In this document: positions 34,460 through 42,319 of the stretch, one piece after another
How the letters are laid out: each line of letters starts with the position of its first letter
Numbering within the stretch: the first letter of the stretch is position 1
NCBI GenBank assembly: GCA_963717765.1
Contig: CAVQWX010000005.1
Coordinates: 62,001-126,000, forward strand
DNA length: 64,000 nucleotides
From: JACDER01 sp963717765
GTDB taxonomy: Bacteria > Actinomycetota > Thermoleophilia > Gaiellales > Gaiellaceae
Reading direction: 5' to 3'
Position numbers and translations under genes: made by a program
The notes under the pieces: model-generated
The model's database searches: none
Told to the model about the DNA's origin: nothing
The model's input: only the letters and a program-made list of their open reading frames with translations

Positions 34460-35242
34460 CCACCAGTCGTCGGCGCGGGAGACGACGTTGCGCGCGTCGA
34501 GCCGCTCGACGCCCGGCTTGCGTCCGAAGCGGTCGGCGGCCTCGGTGACCTTGAACTCCACCCTGATCTCGACGGGATGCGCGGGGACGTACGGCTCGAC
34601 CGCCTTCAGGTCGTTCAGAGCATGCGCCGCTCCCTCCTCGATGAGCTCACGGGCACGCTGAGCGGGAAGCTGCCGGGCGCTGAAGCTGCTGAGGCCCTTC
34701 TTGACGGCGACCGTCGTCAGTCCCTCTCCGAGCAGCTCCTTCCCCTCGCGGCATACGGCGTCGTCGCCGGTCACGAGCAGGACGGGACATCCCCACTGTC
34801 CGCAGAGCGCCGCGTTGATCCCTGTCTCCCCGACCAGCGTCCCGTTGAACCACAGGTTCTGCCACTGCTGGCCCGACACGGTGTGGTTCATCACCCCGTC
34901 GGGCGTCCCCGCCATCGCGTGCATGCCGACGAAGAGCGCCGCGTCGCAGCCCTCCTCGAGGAAGCCCGTGTACTCCGTCCACATGTCCTGGACGACGAAC
35001 TCGCAGGCGGGGTCGAGCAAGTCCGGGATGAGCGAGTTGAAGCTCCAGGCGCCGCCGGCGCCGTGGCAGTCCATGACTACGATCTCGTTCGCGCCGGCCG
35101 CCTTCGCCCCGCGCACGGCGGCGTTGATCTCCTCCGTGTAGAGCCGCCGGCCCTCGTCGTACATCTTCTCGCCGCCGGTTGTCTGCTCCCACTTGACGAT
35201 CCCGGAGACGCCCTCCATGTCGCTGATGATGTGGATGCGCAT
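34433..35242 (-). CDS. M55 family D-aminopeptidase-like protein (DppA family)
   Basis: 269 residues. IHIISDMEGVSGIVKWEQ carries the first zinc ligands (Asp, Glu), EIVVMDCHGAGG the next, ALFVGMHAMAGTPDGVMNHT further His ligands, and WFNGTLVGETGINAALCGQW is the conserved DppA core. The family releases D-amino acids from short peptides and can feed them to import or catabolism. Its start lies only 17 bp from the divergent SDR start. It is likely part of the same amino acid/peptide theme as the Liv importer. Confidence 0.87.
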   Translation of the reverse strand: MRIHIISDMEGVSGIVKWEQTTGGEKMYDEGRRLYTEEINAAVRGAKAAGANEIVVMDCHGAGGAWSFNSLIPDLLDPACEFVVQDMWTEYTGFLEEGCDAALFVGMHAMAGTPDGVMNHTVSGQQWQNLWFNGTLVGETGINAALCGQWGCPVLLVTGDDAVCREGKELLGEGLTTVAVKKGLSSFSARQLPAQRARELIEEGAAHALNDLKAVEPYVPAHPVEIRVEFKVTEAADRFGRKPGVERLDARNVVSRADDWWSAWRQFFF

Positions 35243-35259
35243 GCTTGTAGCCTCTCAGC

Positions 35260-36018
35260 GTGGAGACCGGTCTGCAAGGAAAGCGCGTTCTGGTCACCGG
35301 CGCGTCGGGCGGAATCGGGTCGGCGTGCGCCCGGGCGTTCGCGGCGGAGGGATGCGAGCTCGTCCTGCACTACCACCAGGGGAAGGAGCGCGCGGATGCG
35401 CTCCAGGCCGAGATCGGCGGGGTCGTCCTCCAGGCCGATCTGACGAGCGAGGAGGATGGGGACCACCTCTTCGTCGAGGCGGGGCCGCTGGACGTATGCG
35501 CAGCCGTCGCCGGCGTCTGGCCGCGTCCCGACGAGCCGGTCTGGGAGCTGCCGCTCGAGCGGTGGGAGGAGACGCTGCGCGCGAACCTGACTTCAACGTT
35601 CCTGACAGCGCGTGGATTCCTGCGCGGAGTCGCCGAAAACGGGCACGGCTGCCTTGTCATGGTCGCGTCCACCGCGGGGCTATTCGGCGAGGCGGGACAC
35701 GCCGATTACGCGGCTGCCAAATCGGGCATCGCGTACGGGTTGCTGCTGAGCCTCAAGAACGAGGTGGTACGGGTCGCGCCGCGCGCGCGCGTCAACGTCG
35801 TCGCTCCCGGCTGGACGTATTCGCCGGTGACACGCGGCGCGATCGACGACGAGCTCGTCCGGCGAATCACGCGGACGATGCCTCTGCGCAAGGTCGCGCT
35901 GGCCGAGGATGTCGCAGCGCAAGTCGTCGTCCTCGCCTCGGACGAGATCTCCGGGCACGTCACCGGCCAGGTCGTCACGGTCGCCGGCGGAATGGAAGGG
36001 AGAGTCCTGCATGACTGA
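35260..36018 (+). CDS. Short-chain dehydrogenase/reductase
   Basis: 252 residues from a GTG. The NAD(P)-binding motif is VLVTGASGGIGSACARAFAA, and catalytic Ser/Tyr/Lys lie in MVASTAGLFGEAGHADYAAAKSG (in outline, YxxxK intact). VNVVAPGWTYSPVT and GHVTGQVVTVAGGM close the fold. It overlaps the following bicupin gene by eight bases, so the two are co-translated; a joint catabolic step is likely. Confidence 0.9.
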   Translation: METGLQGKRVLVTGASGGIGSACARAFAAEGCELVLHYHQGKERADALQAEIGGVVLQADLTSEEDGDHLFVEAGPLDVCAAVAGVWPRPDEPVWELPLERWEETLRANLTSTFLTARGFLRGVAENGHGCLVMVASTAGLFGEAGHADYAAAKSGIAYGLLLSLKNEVVRVAPRARVNVVAPGWTYSPVTRGAIDDELVRRITRTMPLRKVALAEDVAAQVVVLASDEISGHVTGQVVTVAGGMEGRVLHD

Positions 36019-36940
36019 TTTCATCGCTCACTGGGACGACGTCGAAGGACGCCGCAACGAGCTCGGCCATCTCGGCGCGGTCTGGCGCGACCTCGGCCGC
36101 GCGGCAGGCACCGTGACCGTCGGTCTCAAGCGGCTGGAGATCGACCCCGGTAAGTGGTCGACCCCGGCGCACGTCGAGGGCGCGGAGGAGGAGATCGTCT
36201 ACGTCCTCGGCGGCTCCGGCTTGTCCTGGCAGGATGGAAAGGTCTACGCGATCGGGCCCGGCGACTGCATCGTCCATCCGCCGAGCAGCTGGGCGCACAC
36301 GCTCCGCGCCGGCAACGACGGCCTCGACGTCCTCATCTACGGGATGCGCGTCCCGCTGCAGATCGCCGACCTGCCCCGCGGGGACGTGGCCTGGATCTTC
36401 CCCACGTGGACGGACGCGGGAACCGGCGACCACCCCTGGGCGCGCGAGGTCGCGGCCGGCGAGCCCGAGGTCGGCGAGCCCGAGCCGCGGCCGGCGAACA
36501 TCGTGAACCGAGACGACGTCGAGTGGGACGACTGGGTGCCGGGCGGGGACTTCCGGATCACGTCCGCCTACCTTGCGCGTCCAGCCGGGGCGACCAAGAC
36601 GGGACTGAACATCGACCGCCTCCATCCGGGCAAGCGCAATGGGCCCCGCCACATCCATTCGGCGGAGGAAGAGCTCTTCGTCGTGCTGGAGGGCGACGGC
36701 TGGTTTCTCTACGGCGAGGACGAGCACCCGATCCGGAAGGGACACGTAATCTCCCGTCCCGCAGGCGGCCGGATCGGTCATGCCTTCCGCGGGGGTGACG
36801 ACGGCATGGAGCTGCTGCTCTACGGCACCCGCGAGCCGAACGACATCTGCTTCTACCCGGATTCGAACAAGCTCTTCTTCCGCGGACTGGGCGTGATCAC
36901 GCGGATCGAGCAACTCGATTACCTGGACGGCGAGCTCTGA
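36011..36940 (+). CDS. Bicupin domain protein
   Basis: 309 residues with two cupin barrels. Barrel one (about 30-110) has STPAHVEGAEEEIVYVLGGSG and PSSWAHTLRAGNDG. Barrel two (about 195-290) has NGPRHIHSAEEELFVVLEGDG and AGGRIGHAFRGGDDG. The first barrel's ligands look like His, Glu, His and the second's like His, His, Glu, His, so both may bind metal. It resembles bicupins of uncertain role (pirin-like, dioxygenase-like or ureidoglycine-type). Unlike the bicupin at 32159, both halves are well conserved. Coupled to the SDR. Confidence 0.83.
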   Translation: MTDFIAHWDDVEGRRNELGHLGAVWRDLGRAAGTVTVGLKRLEIDPGKWSTPAHVEGAEEEIVYVLGGSGLSWQDGKVYAIGPGDCIVHPPSSWAHTLRAGNDGLDVLIYGMRVPLQIADLPRGDVAWIFPTWTDAGTGDHPWAREVAAGEPEVGEPEPRPANIVNRDDVEWDDWVPGGDFRITSAYLARPAGATKTGLNIDRLHPGKRNGPRHIHSAEEELFVVLEGDGWFLYGEDEHPIRKGHVISRPAGGRIGHAFRGGDDGMELLLYGTREPNDICFYPDSNKLFFRGLGVITRIEQLDYLDGEL

Positions 36941-37156
36941 GCTCGATCCTCGACCAGATCGGGAATACGCCGCTCGTCCGCCTGCGTCCCGGCGAACGGA
37001 GCGGAGCTGTGGATCAAGCTCGAGTACATGAATCCCACCGGGATCGGGACGGCGAGCTCGGTGGTCGGCGTCGCTCGCGCGCTCAAGCCGGAAGGCGTCT
37101 GGATCCAGGCGCTCGAGCCGGCCGGCTCGGGTGCGACATCGGGCGGAGAGAGCGGG
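36940..37156 (+). pseudogene. Cysteine synthase family relict
   Basis: Directly after the bicupin stop the sequence reads SSILDQIGNTPLVRL, the textbook N-terminus of CysK-type enzymes. After a frame change it reads GAELWIKLEYMNPTG, then jumps to SSVVGVARALKPEGVWIQAL and EPAGSGATSGG, which correspond to the GTGG...VEP...LSGG region near residue 190-225. The PLP lysine and about 150 residues between are missing. It is therefore a deletion remnant with a frameshift, not a gene. The palindromic repeat at 37180 lies just beyond it. Confidence 0.8.
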
Positions 37157-37179
37157 ACGTTCGCGATGCAGGCCGAAAA

Positions 37180-37206
37180 CCGGGGTCAGACCCCGGGACA
37201 TGTCCC
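37180..37206. repeat. Palindromic repeat, copy 3, with adjoining second palindrome
   Basis: CCGGGGTCAGACCCCGG (perfect 8-bp arms) shares its last bases with GGGACATGTCCC (perfect 6-bp arms). The first part matches the 26667 and 26817 copies with T/A exchanged at the centre, that is, in opposite orientation. Confidence 0.75.
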
Positions 37207-37241
37207 GGACCTAAATCCGGCTCGACACGGCCCTACGGCGG

Positions 37242-37982
37242 CTAGAGATCGAGCTTCAGTCCGTCGCTCGCCACCTCGACCGGCCCGTCGAAGGTCGAGC
37301 GAACGTACGCGAGCGTCTCGGCCCGATCAGATCCGGGGGAGAGGTGTGTCACCAGCAGCCGCCGGGCACCCGCCGCTGACGCGATCTCACCGGCCTGGCG
37401 GCCGTTCAGGTGCATGTGCATCTCCACCTCGCCCGGCGAGCCCGCCTCGCAGACGAACAGATCGGCGTCCCTGGCCACGGCACCCAGCGCGCCGTTCGGG
37501 CCGGAGTCGGCCGAGTAGGCAAGGGTCGAGCCTTCGTTAGAGATGCGGAACCCGAACGTGTCGATGTCGTCGATGTGCTCGACTTCGATCGCCTCGATGG
37601 ACAGCGACCCGGCCTCGATCGTCTCGCGGTCCCGGAGCTCGTGGGCGACGAACGCCGGCTCTTCCTCTCCCGCCCACTCGGCGACGACGCCCATCGTCTC
37701 CGTCCAGCCCACCGGGCCGTAAACGGGCAGCGGCTCGTCCCGCTCGAAGGCGAACCGCAGCGTATGGAGCCCGACGATCAGGTCGGTCCAGTGGTCGGCG
37801 TGCAGGTGACTGATGAGAACGGCGCTCAGCCGGTCCGGCGTGCAGTGCTCCAGCAAGCGGGCGAAGGTCCCGGAGCCGGCGTCGATCCAGATACGGGTGT
37901 CAGCATCCTCGAGGAGGTAGCCCGAGCAGGCCGAGCCGGGGACGGGGTATCCCCCGCTCGATCCGAGGACTGTCAGGCGCAT
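37242..37982 (-). CDS. MBL-fold metallohydrolase (RNase Z-like)
   Basis: 246 residues. Metal motif is VLISHLHADHWTDL (HxHxDH); IWIDAGSGTFARLL precedes it, TLAYSADSGPNG holds the bridging Asp, and LLVTHLSPG the last His. This matches the ribonuclease-Z/phosphodiesterase-like branch of beta-lactamase-fold enzymes, but no exosite arm is evident, so tRNA processing is not claimed. Confidence 0.87.
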   Translation of the reverse strand: MRLTVLGSSGGYPVPGSACSGYLLEDADTRIWIDAGSGTFARLLEHCTPDRLSAVLISHLHADHWTDLIVGLHTLRFAFERDEPLPVYGPVGWTETMGVVAEWAGEEEPAFVAHELRDRETIEAGSLSIEAIEVEHIDDIDTFGFRISNEGSTLAYSADSGPNGALGAVARDADLFVCEAGSPGEVEMHMHLNGRQAGEIASAAGARRLLVTHLSPGSDRAETLAYVRSTFDGPVEVASDGLKLDL

Positions 37983-39107
37983 TCATGAGGATTCAAGCAG
38001 GCGGCGATCCGAGAGTCGACGCGCACCGCGGATCAAGAGGAACGCGGCGAGCGCAATTAGCGCGATCGGCGCGAGGACGATCAGCGCGTAGAGGCCCCAG
38101 CCGGCCTCCTTCGCCAGAATGTGGCCGGCGTCGTGCAGGGCGCGGCCGAGCGGCCCGCGATGCTCGGGCTTGACGACCGCGGCCGGCTCGCGGGTGGTGA
38201 GGCCAAGCGAGACTGTCGCGAGCGATGCGGTGTGTGCCGTCCGCGCCTTGCTCGTCCGGAGTGCCTCCAGCCGTGCCGCGAGCCGGGCGCGACGCTGCTC
38301 GAGCTTTACACGGTCCTCGTTCGAGAGCGAGGTGCTCGCGAGTTGGTCGTCCACCTTCGCGATCGCGACGCGCAGCGCGCCGATCTGCTTGACCAGGCGG
38401 TTGAACTGCGCCTGGAGGTCGGCGATCCGGATGTTCTGCGCTGCGATCGTCCCCAGGGCCGAGAACTTCGCGATCGCCTGCTGGATGTGTCCGATCGGGA
38501 TCTTGAAGACGAGCGCCGAGTTGCCCTGCTTCGCCGCGTTGAACTGCGCGGACACGACGTAACCGCCGAGGCCGCGTGCGATCCGCATCGCCTTCTGTGT
38601 CGAGGGCGAGAGCGCGTCGAGACCGTCGACGCGGACGGTCAGCGCGGCCTGGTAGCTCTGCAGGCGAGTCGTGCTCGGCGTCAACGCGCGACCGGTTGCC
38701 TTCGCTCCCGATGCGCTCGGCACCTGCTCCGTGAACTGCGTCACGCTCGGTGGCAGCTTCGGAATTGCCAACGCACCGCGGTCGCTCCCCCCACGCACGT
38801 GGATTTTGAAGGCACCCTCTGAGACGGTCGTGCGCGTCGGCTGGTCGGCCTCGCCGCGCGCGACGTGCTGTTGCGGCGCGCCGGAATTGGCGATCCCATG
38901 GATGACGGCTCCGCCGACCCCGAGTGCGACGACCGCCGGCACGGCGATGAAGGCAACGTGCCGCACGGTGTACCGCGGCGGCAGCGAAAGGCTGAAGCGC
39001 GGCTCGCGCACCGGCCGCTCGCTGAGCGCGAGGACGCGCTCGCGGAGCTGCTCCGGCGCGCGCGGCTTGGCCAGGCGCAGCTCGTTCGTCAGGTCAACGC
39101 TCGACAT
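37983..39107 (-). CDS. DUF4349 membrane protein, putative anti-sigma factor
   Basis: 374 residues. The N-terminus (about 1-45) has ELRLAKPRAPEQLRERVLAL, resembling a short anti-sigma segment. A helix at about 50-70 (VAFIAVPAVVALGVGGAVI) follows. The large outside domain (YQAALTVRVDGLDALSPSTQ, GGYVVSAQFNAAKQGNSALV, FKIPIGHIQQAIAKFSALGT) with a coiled coil of about 70 residues is DUF4349, and a last helix lies near 335-360. The gene overlaps the ECF sigma gene by 14 bp, the classic sigma/anti-sigma pairing. Confidence 0.83.
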   Translation of the reverse strand: MSSVDLTNELRLAKPRAPEQLRERVLALSERPVREPRFSLSLPPRYTVRHVAFIAVPAVVALGVGGAVIHGIANSGAPQQHVARGEADQPTRTTVSEGAFKIHVRGGSDRGALAIPKLPPSVTQFTEQVPSASGAKATGRALTPSTTRLQSYQAALTVRVDGLDALSPSTQKAMRIARGLGGYVVSAQFNAAKQGNSALVFKIPIGHIQQAIAKFSALGTIAAQNIRIADLQAQFNRLVKQIGALRVAIAKVDDQLASTSLSNEDRVKLEQRRARLAARLEALRTSKARTAHTASLATVSLGLTTREPAAVVKPEHRGPLGRALHDAGHILAKEAGWGLYALIVLAPIALIALAAFLLIRGARRLSDRRLLESS

Positions 39108-39621
39108 CGGTCACCATCTCCTCCAGCTTCTTCAGGGCACGGCTCAGTCGGGTGGAACACGCGGTGGGGCTGATCCCCAGCAAACCAGCGGCGCTCTCGC
39201 CGTCGAGGTCGAGGATCACGCGCAGGGCGATCACCTCGCGCTCGGCGACGGAGAGCGCCAGGAGACCCCGTTCCAGGTCGGGGGATAGCCCCGAGACGAA
39301 CACCTGGTCCTGGCGCTCCGGCGGCGCGTAGACCTCCTCGCGCCGCCGCCTCCGCCGCTCCGACCGAAGGTGATCGAGCGCGGTCGAGCGCGCCACCTGG
39401 CACAGCCATGTCTTGGCCGACCCGCGGCGCGGGTCGTACCGGCGCCAGCGGCGCAGCGCCTTCTCGAATGTCTCTCCGGTCAGGTCTTCGGCCACGGTCG
39501 GGTCTCCGGTCAGGTAGAGGAGGTAGGCATAAACGTCGTCGAGGTGGGCTTCGGCCGCGGCGGCGAAGCTCTCGCGCTCCGCCCCCGCCGTGCTGCGGTC
39601 GGCCCAGGTAGTTGCGTTCAC
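39094..39621 (-). CDS. ECF-type RNA polymerase sigma factor
   Basis: 175 residues. Region 2 is DVYAYLLYLTGDPTVAEDLTGETFEKALRRW (in outline), with -10 recognition around AKTWLCQVARSTALDHLRSE. Region 4 is LLALSVAEREVIALRVILDL and GLLGISPTACSTRLSRALKK. It is coupled with the DUF4349 protein downstream, which probably restrains it at the membrane. Confidence 0.92.
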   Translation of the reverse strand: MNATTWADRSTAGAERESFAAAAEAHLDDVYAYLLYLTGDPTVAEDLTGETFEKALRRWRRYDPRRGSAKTWLCQVARSTALDHLRSERRRRRREEVYAPPERQDQVFVSGLSPDLERGLLALSVAEREVIALRVILDLDGESAAGLLGISPTACSTRLSRALKKLEEMVTDVER

Positions 39622-39851
39622 TCAGACCTGTATACGCCACCGATGCGACGAACGTCACACGGTGCTGTAACCGGATCGAGCGTCGGCCGCAGTACAGACG
39701 CCACATGAGCCGGCCGGCGGCGTCGAAGAACGCCTCCTCGGCCTCCTCGGAGACGTGGCCGCCGTTGGCACACAGCACGACTTGGCGCTCACCGTCCTCG
39801 CTCGAGAGAGCGATCGCGCAAGGGCGCCGACCCTGACCCGCTAGGATCCGT

Positions 39852-39960
39852 ACGGCATCAAGAGAGGTCGAGAGGGCCCGCGCCCGAGCTCGCCCGCCAA
39901 CCTGCCTAGTCGCAAGGTGGCAAAGACGATGTGGCCCCACGGGGCAACGGCTAGCGAGCC
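39852..39960 (+). ncRNA. SAM (S-box clan) riboswitch and expression platform
   Basis: The leader reads CATCAAGAGAGGTCGAG, then a GGGCCC-GCGCCC hairpin, CCCGCCAACC, a short TGC..GCA hairpin and AAGGTGGCAAAGACGATG. The order and spacing match SAM-I: AUCAAGAGAGG, GGCAACC, AAGGUGCCAA. Compared with the consensus, GGCAACC/GGUGCC has become GCCAACC/GGUGGC, a compensating double change that keeps the helix. P1 is CATC (39856-39859) with GATG (39928-39931). Two small hairpins (GCCC/GGGC at about 39934-39945, GGCT/AGCC at 39949-39960) lie before the ribosome binding site and may form the switching part. The downstream gene makes methionine. Confidence 0.75.
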
Positions 39961-39985
39961 GAGCGCGGGTCAGGGAGGGAGTTCG

Positions 39986-41791
39986 TTGGCAAGCAGATTT
40001 CTGGAACGGATCGAGAACGGGCCCACCGTCGTCGCCGACGGCGGGATGGGCGCACTCATCTCCGCCGCCGTTCCCCGCCTGCGGTGCCCGGAGGAGGCCA
40101 ACCTGCGCGCGCCGGAGGCCGTCGTGTCACTGCACGTCTCCTTTATCAACGCGGGCGCCGAGCTCATCGAGACCAACACGTTCGGCGCGAACCGGCGCAA
40201 GCTCGCGCAGCACTTCCTCGAGAACGACTTCGAGCAGATCAACTCCACCGCCGTCAAGCTGGCGCGGAACGCACGCGAGACGACGGGCCGCGACGTCTTC
40301 ATCGCCGGCTCGATCGGGCCGCTGGGCGAGGTCGCGACCTCCCGGGTGCGCCGTGAGGAGTTCGCCGAGCAGGCGCAGATCCTCGAAGGCCGCGGCGCCG
40401 ACCTCTTCATGGTGGAGACGTTCTACGACCTGGACGAACTGTGCGATGCGGTCGAGGCGGTTCGGGGCGTCTCGTCCCTCCCGATCGTCGCGCTCATGAC
40501 GTTTGATGACGGTGCCGAGACACTTGCCGGCGTGCGGGCGAAGGAGGCGGGCAAGCGGCTGGCGGAGATGGACGTCGTCGCGATGGGCGCGAACCACGGC
40601 GCGGGCCTAATGGCTGCGCTCGCGGCGCTCGACGAGATGTCGAGCGACGGGAAGCCGCTCGCCGCACTTCCGAACATCGGCCTTGCCAGTCTCGCCGGGG
40701 GCCGAGTCATCTATCCCCACGCCACGCCGGAGTACTTCGCCGAGTTCGCCGCCCATGCGCGCGAGCTTGGCGCCAAGATCGTGGGCGGCTGCTGCGGCAC
40801 GACGCCGGCCGAGATCTCCGCGATCCGGGCAGCGGTGGAGGCGGAGCGCAAACCCCGCGCCAGGCTCGACTTCGAGGAGCGGGAGCTCGTGGTCGCACTC
40901 GGCGAGGAGCAAGCCGAGACGGGGCTGGCACGCGCGCTCCGCGAGGGCGAGTGGGTCGTCTCCATCCAGCTCGATCCTCCGCTCGGCGGCAACATCGGCG
41001 GGCTCGTCGAGCTGTCGCAGGCGTTGAAGGACTCGGGCAAGGTCGGCTTCGTCGACGTGAACGACAACGCCGGCGCGCGCGCCGGCATGAACGCGATCAT
41101 GTTCTCCGCCGCGATCGAGCGCGCGACGGGGATCGAGACCATCCCGCACCTCACGACGCGTGACTACACGATCATGGGGCTCGAGGCGGTGCTCTTCGGG
41201 GCGCACGCAGAGGGGGTCCGGAACGTCCTCGCCGTGACCGGGGACCCGCCCGAGGTCGGCGACTACCCGGGCTCGAGCGGGATCTTCGAGATCGACGCGA
41301 TCGGGCTCACGCGCCTGATGACGCAGCTGAACCGCGGCGAGGATTTCAACGGCCGGCCGATCGACGCGCCAACCTCCTTCTACATCGGCGTCGCCGTGAA
41401 TCCGACGGCGGACGACCTCGACCTCGAGCTCGACCGCTACCACCAGAAGATCGAGGCAGGCGCGCACTACGCGATGACGCAGCTCGTCTTCGACCTCGAC
41501 CTGCTGGACGCCTTCTTCGACCGGTTCGGCGGGCCCTCGCCGATCCCGGTCATCGTCGGGATCTGTCCGATCTGGAGCTACCGCTTCGCACTGCGCCTGC
41601 ACAACGAACTGCCGGGAATCTTCGTCCCGGAGAAGCTCCAGGAGCGCTTGCGCGACGCCGGCTCGAAGGCGCCGGAGATCGGAATGGAGTATGCGAAGGA
41701 GCTGTACGAGGCCGCGAAGGAGCGCTCCGCCGGCGTCTATCTAGTGGCTCCCTACCGCCAACCGCTCAACATCCTCCACCTGATCTCCTAG
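39986..41791 (+). CDS. Bifunctional homocysteine S-methyltransferase / methylenetetrahydrofolate reductase
   Basis: About 601 residues from TTG 39986, which has GGGAGGGAG seven bases before it. An in-frame ATG at 39917 lies inside the riboswitch and is rejected. N-terminal half: ADGGMGALISAAVPRL, GAELIETNTFGANRRKL and KIVGGCCGTTPAEISAI, with the zinc cysteines of homocysteine methyltransferases. C-terminal half, from about residue 310: EWVVSIQLDPPLGG, GIETIPHLTTRDYTIMGLEA, NVLAVTGDPPEVGDYPGSSG, GAHYAMTQLVFDLDLLDAFF, the MTHFR barrel that binds FAD. This is the YitJ-type arrangement. It reduces CH2-THF and methylates homocysteine, and is controlled by SAM through the leader. Confidence 0.9.
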   Translation: MASRFLERIENGPTVVADGGMGALISAAVPRLRCPEEANLRAPEAVVSLHVSFINAGAELIETNTFGANRRKLAQHFLENDFEQINSTAVKLARNARETTGRDVFIAGSIGPLGEVATSRVRREEFAEQAQILEGRGADLFMVETFYDLDELCDAVEAVRGVSSLPIVALMTFDDGAETLAGVRAKEAGKRLAEMDVVAMGANHGAGLMAALAALDEMSSDGKPLAALPNIGLASLAGGRVIYPHATPEYFAEFAAHARELGAKIVGGCCGTTPAEISAIRAAVEAERKPRARLDFEERELVVALGEEQAETGLARALREGEWVVSIQLDPPLGGNIGGLVELSQALKDSGKVGFVDVNDNAGARAGMNAIMFSAAIERATGIETIPHLTTRDYTIMGLEAVLFGAHAEGVRNVLAVTGDPPEVGDYPGSSGIFEIDAIGLTRLMTQLNRGEDFNGRPIDAPTSFYIGVAVNPTADDLDLELDRYHQKIEAGAHYAMTQLVFDLDLLDAFFDRFGGPSPIPVIVGICPIWSYRFALRLHNELPGIFVPEKLQERLRDAGSKAPEIGMEYAKELYEAAKERSAGVYLVAPYRQPLNILHLIS

Positions 41792-42244
41792 CGCTCGGGC
41801 CCACGCGGCCGCACGCTCGAGCTCGCCGTCCTTCAGCGGTCCTTCCGTTCCGTGGACGAAGAAGCTCTCAGGCTCCGCCACCAGCTCGAACCCGTGTCGG
41901 CGCAGACGCTTCGCGATGCCCTTCGCCGCCGATCCCGTCAGGAACGCCGGCTTCTCGAAGCGCGTGTCGAACGCGGCCGCCCGGCCGGCGCCGTTCGGCA
42001 GCTCGTCCAGCCAGTCGCGCACGCCGTGTCCGTCGGTCCCTCCCTGCTCGACCGCCGCCTTGCGGCTTCGCTCGCTCGGAAGCCCGTGTATGTGCGTCGG
42101 CGCGCCCACCACGAGCAGATCGACCTCGTCCAGGTCGACGGGGTCTCCGGCCCGGAGGACCTCGGTGTCGAGCTCCATCGCGATCGCCTCCGCGATCCGG
42201 CGCGTGTTTCCGAACGACGACTCGCAGATCACTTTCGCTCTCAT
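41741..42244 (-). CDS. Flavodoxin-like protein
   Basis: 167 residues. The FMN phosphate loop is VICESSFGNTRRIAEAIAM; VDLLVVGAPTHIHGLP is the 60-loop, and GRAAAFDTRFEKP followed by GSAAKGIAKRL completes the flavodoxin fold. The 3' end overlaps the convergent methionine gene by 51 bp. It may donate electrons to a nearby reductase, but nothing links it to one. Confidence 0.87.
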   Translation of the reverse strand: MRAKVICESSFGNTRRIAEAIAMELDTEVLRAGDPVDLDEVDLLVVGAPTHIHGLPSERSRKAAVEQGGTDGHGVRDWLDELPNGAGRAAAFDTRFEKPAFLTGSAAKGIAKRLRRHGFELVAEPESFFVHGTEGPLKDGELERAAAWARALGDQVEDVERLAVGSH

Positions 42245-42319
42245 CTCTACCTCCTTTGTCCTGCTGCAAGCACACCACGGCGGGCGGCGAAGGTCATCCG
42301 CGAAAGCCCGGATCCCGGG

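Noticed and set aside
37242..37982. Calling the MBL-fold protein RNase Z (rnz)
   Set aside because: The metal motif fits the superfamily but no tRNA-binding exosite was seen; the broader name is safer.
39917..39985. In-frame ATG as the start of the methionine synthesis gene
   Set aside because: It lies in the riboswitch; the encoded 23 residues are not part of the family and no ribosome binding site precedes it.
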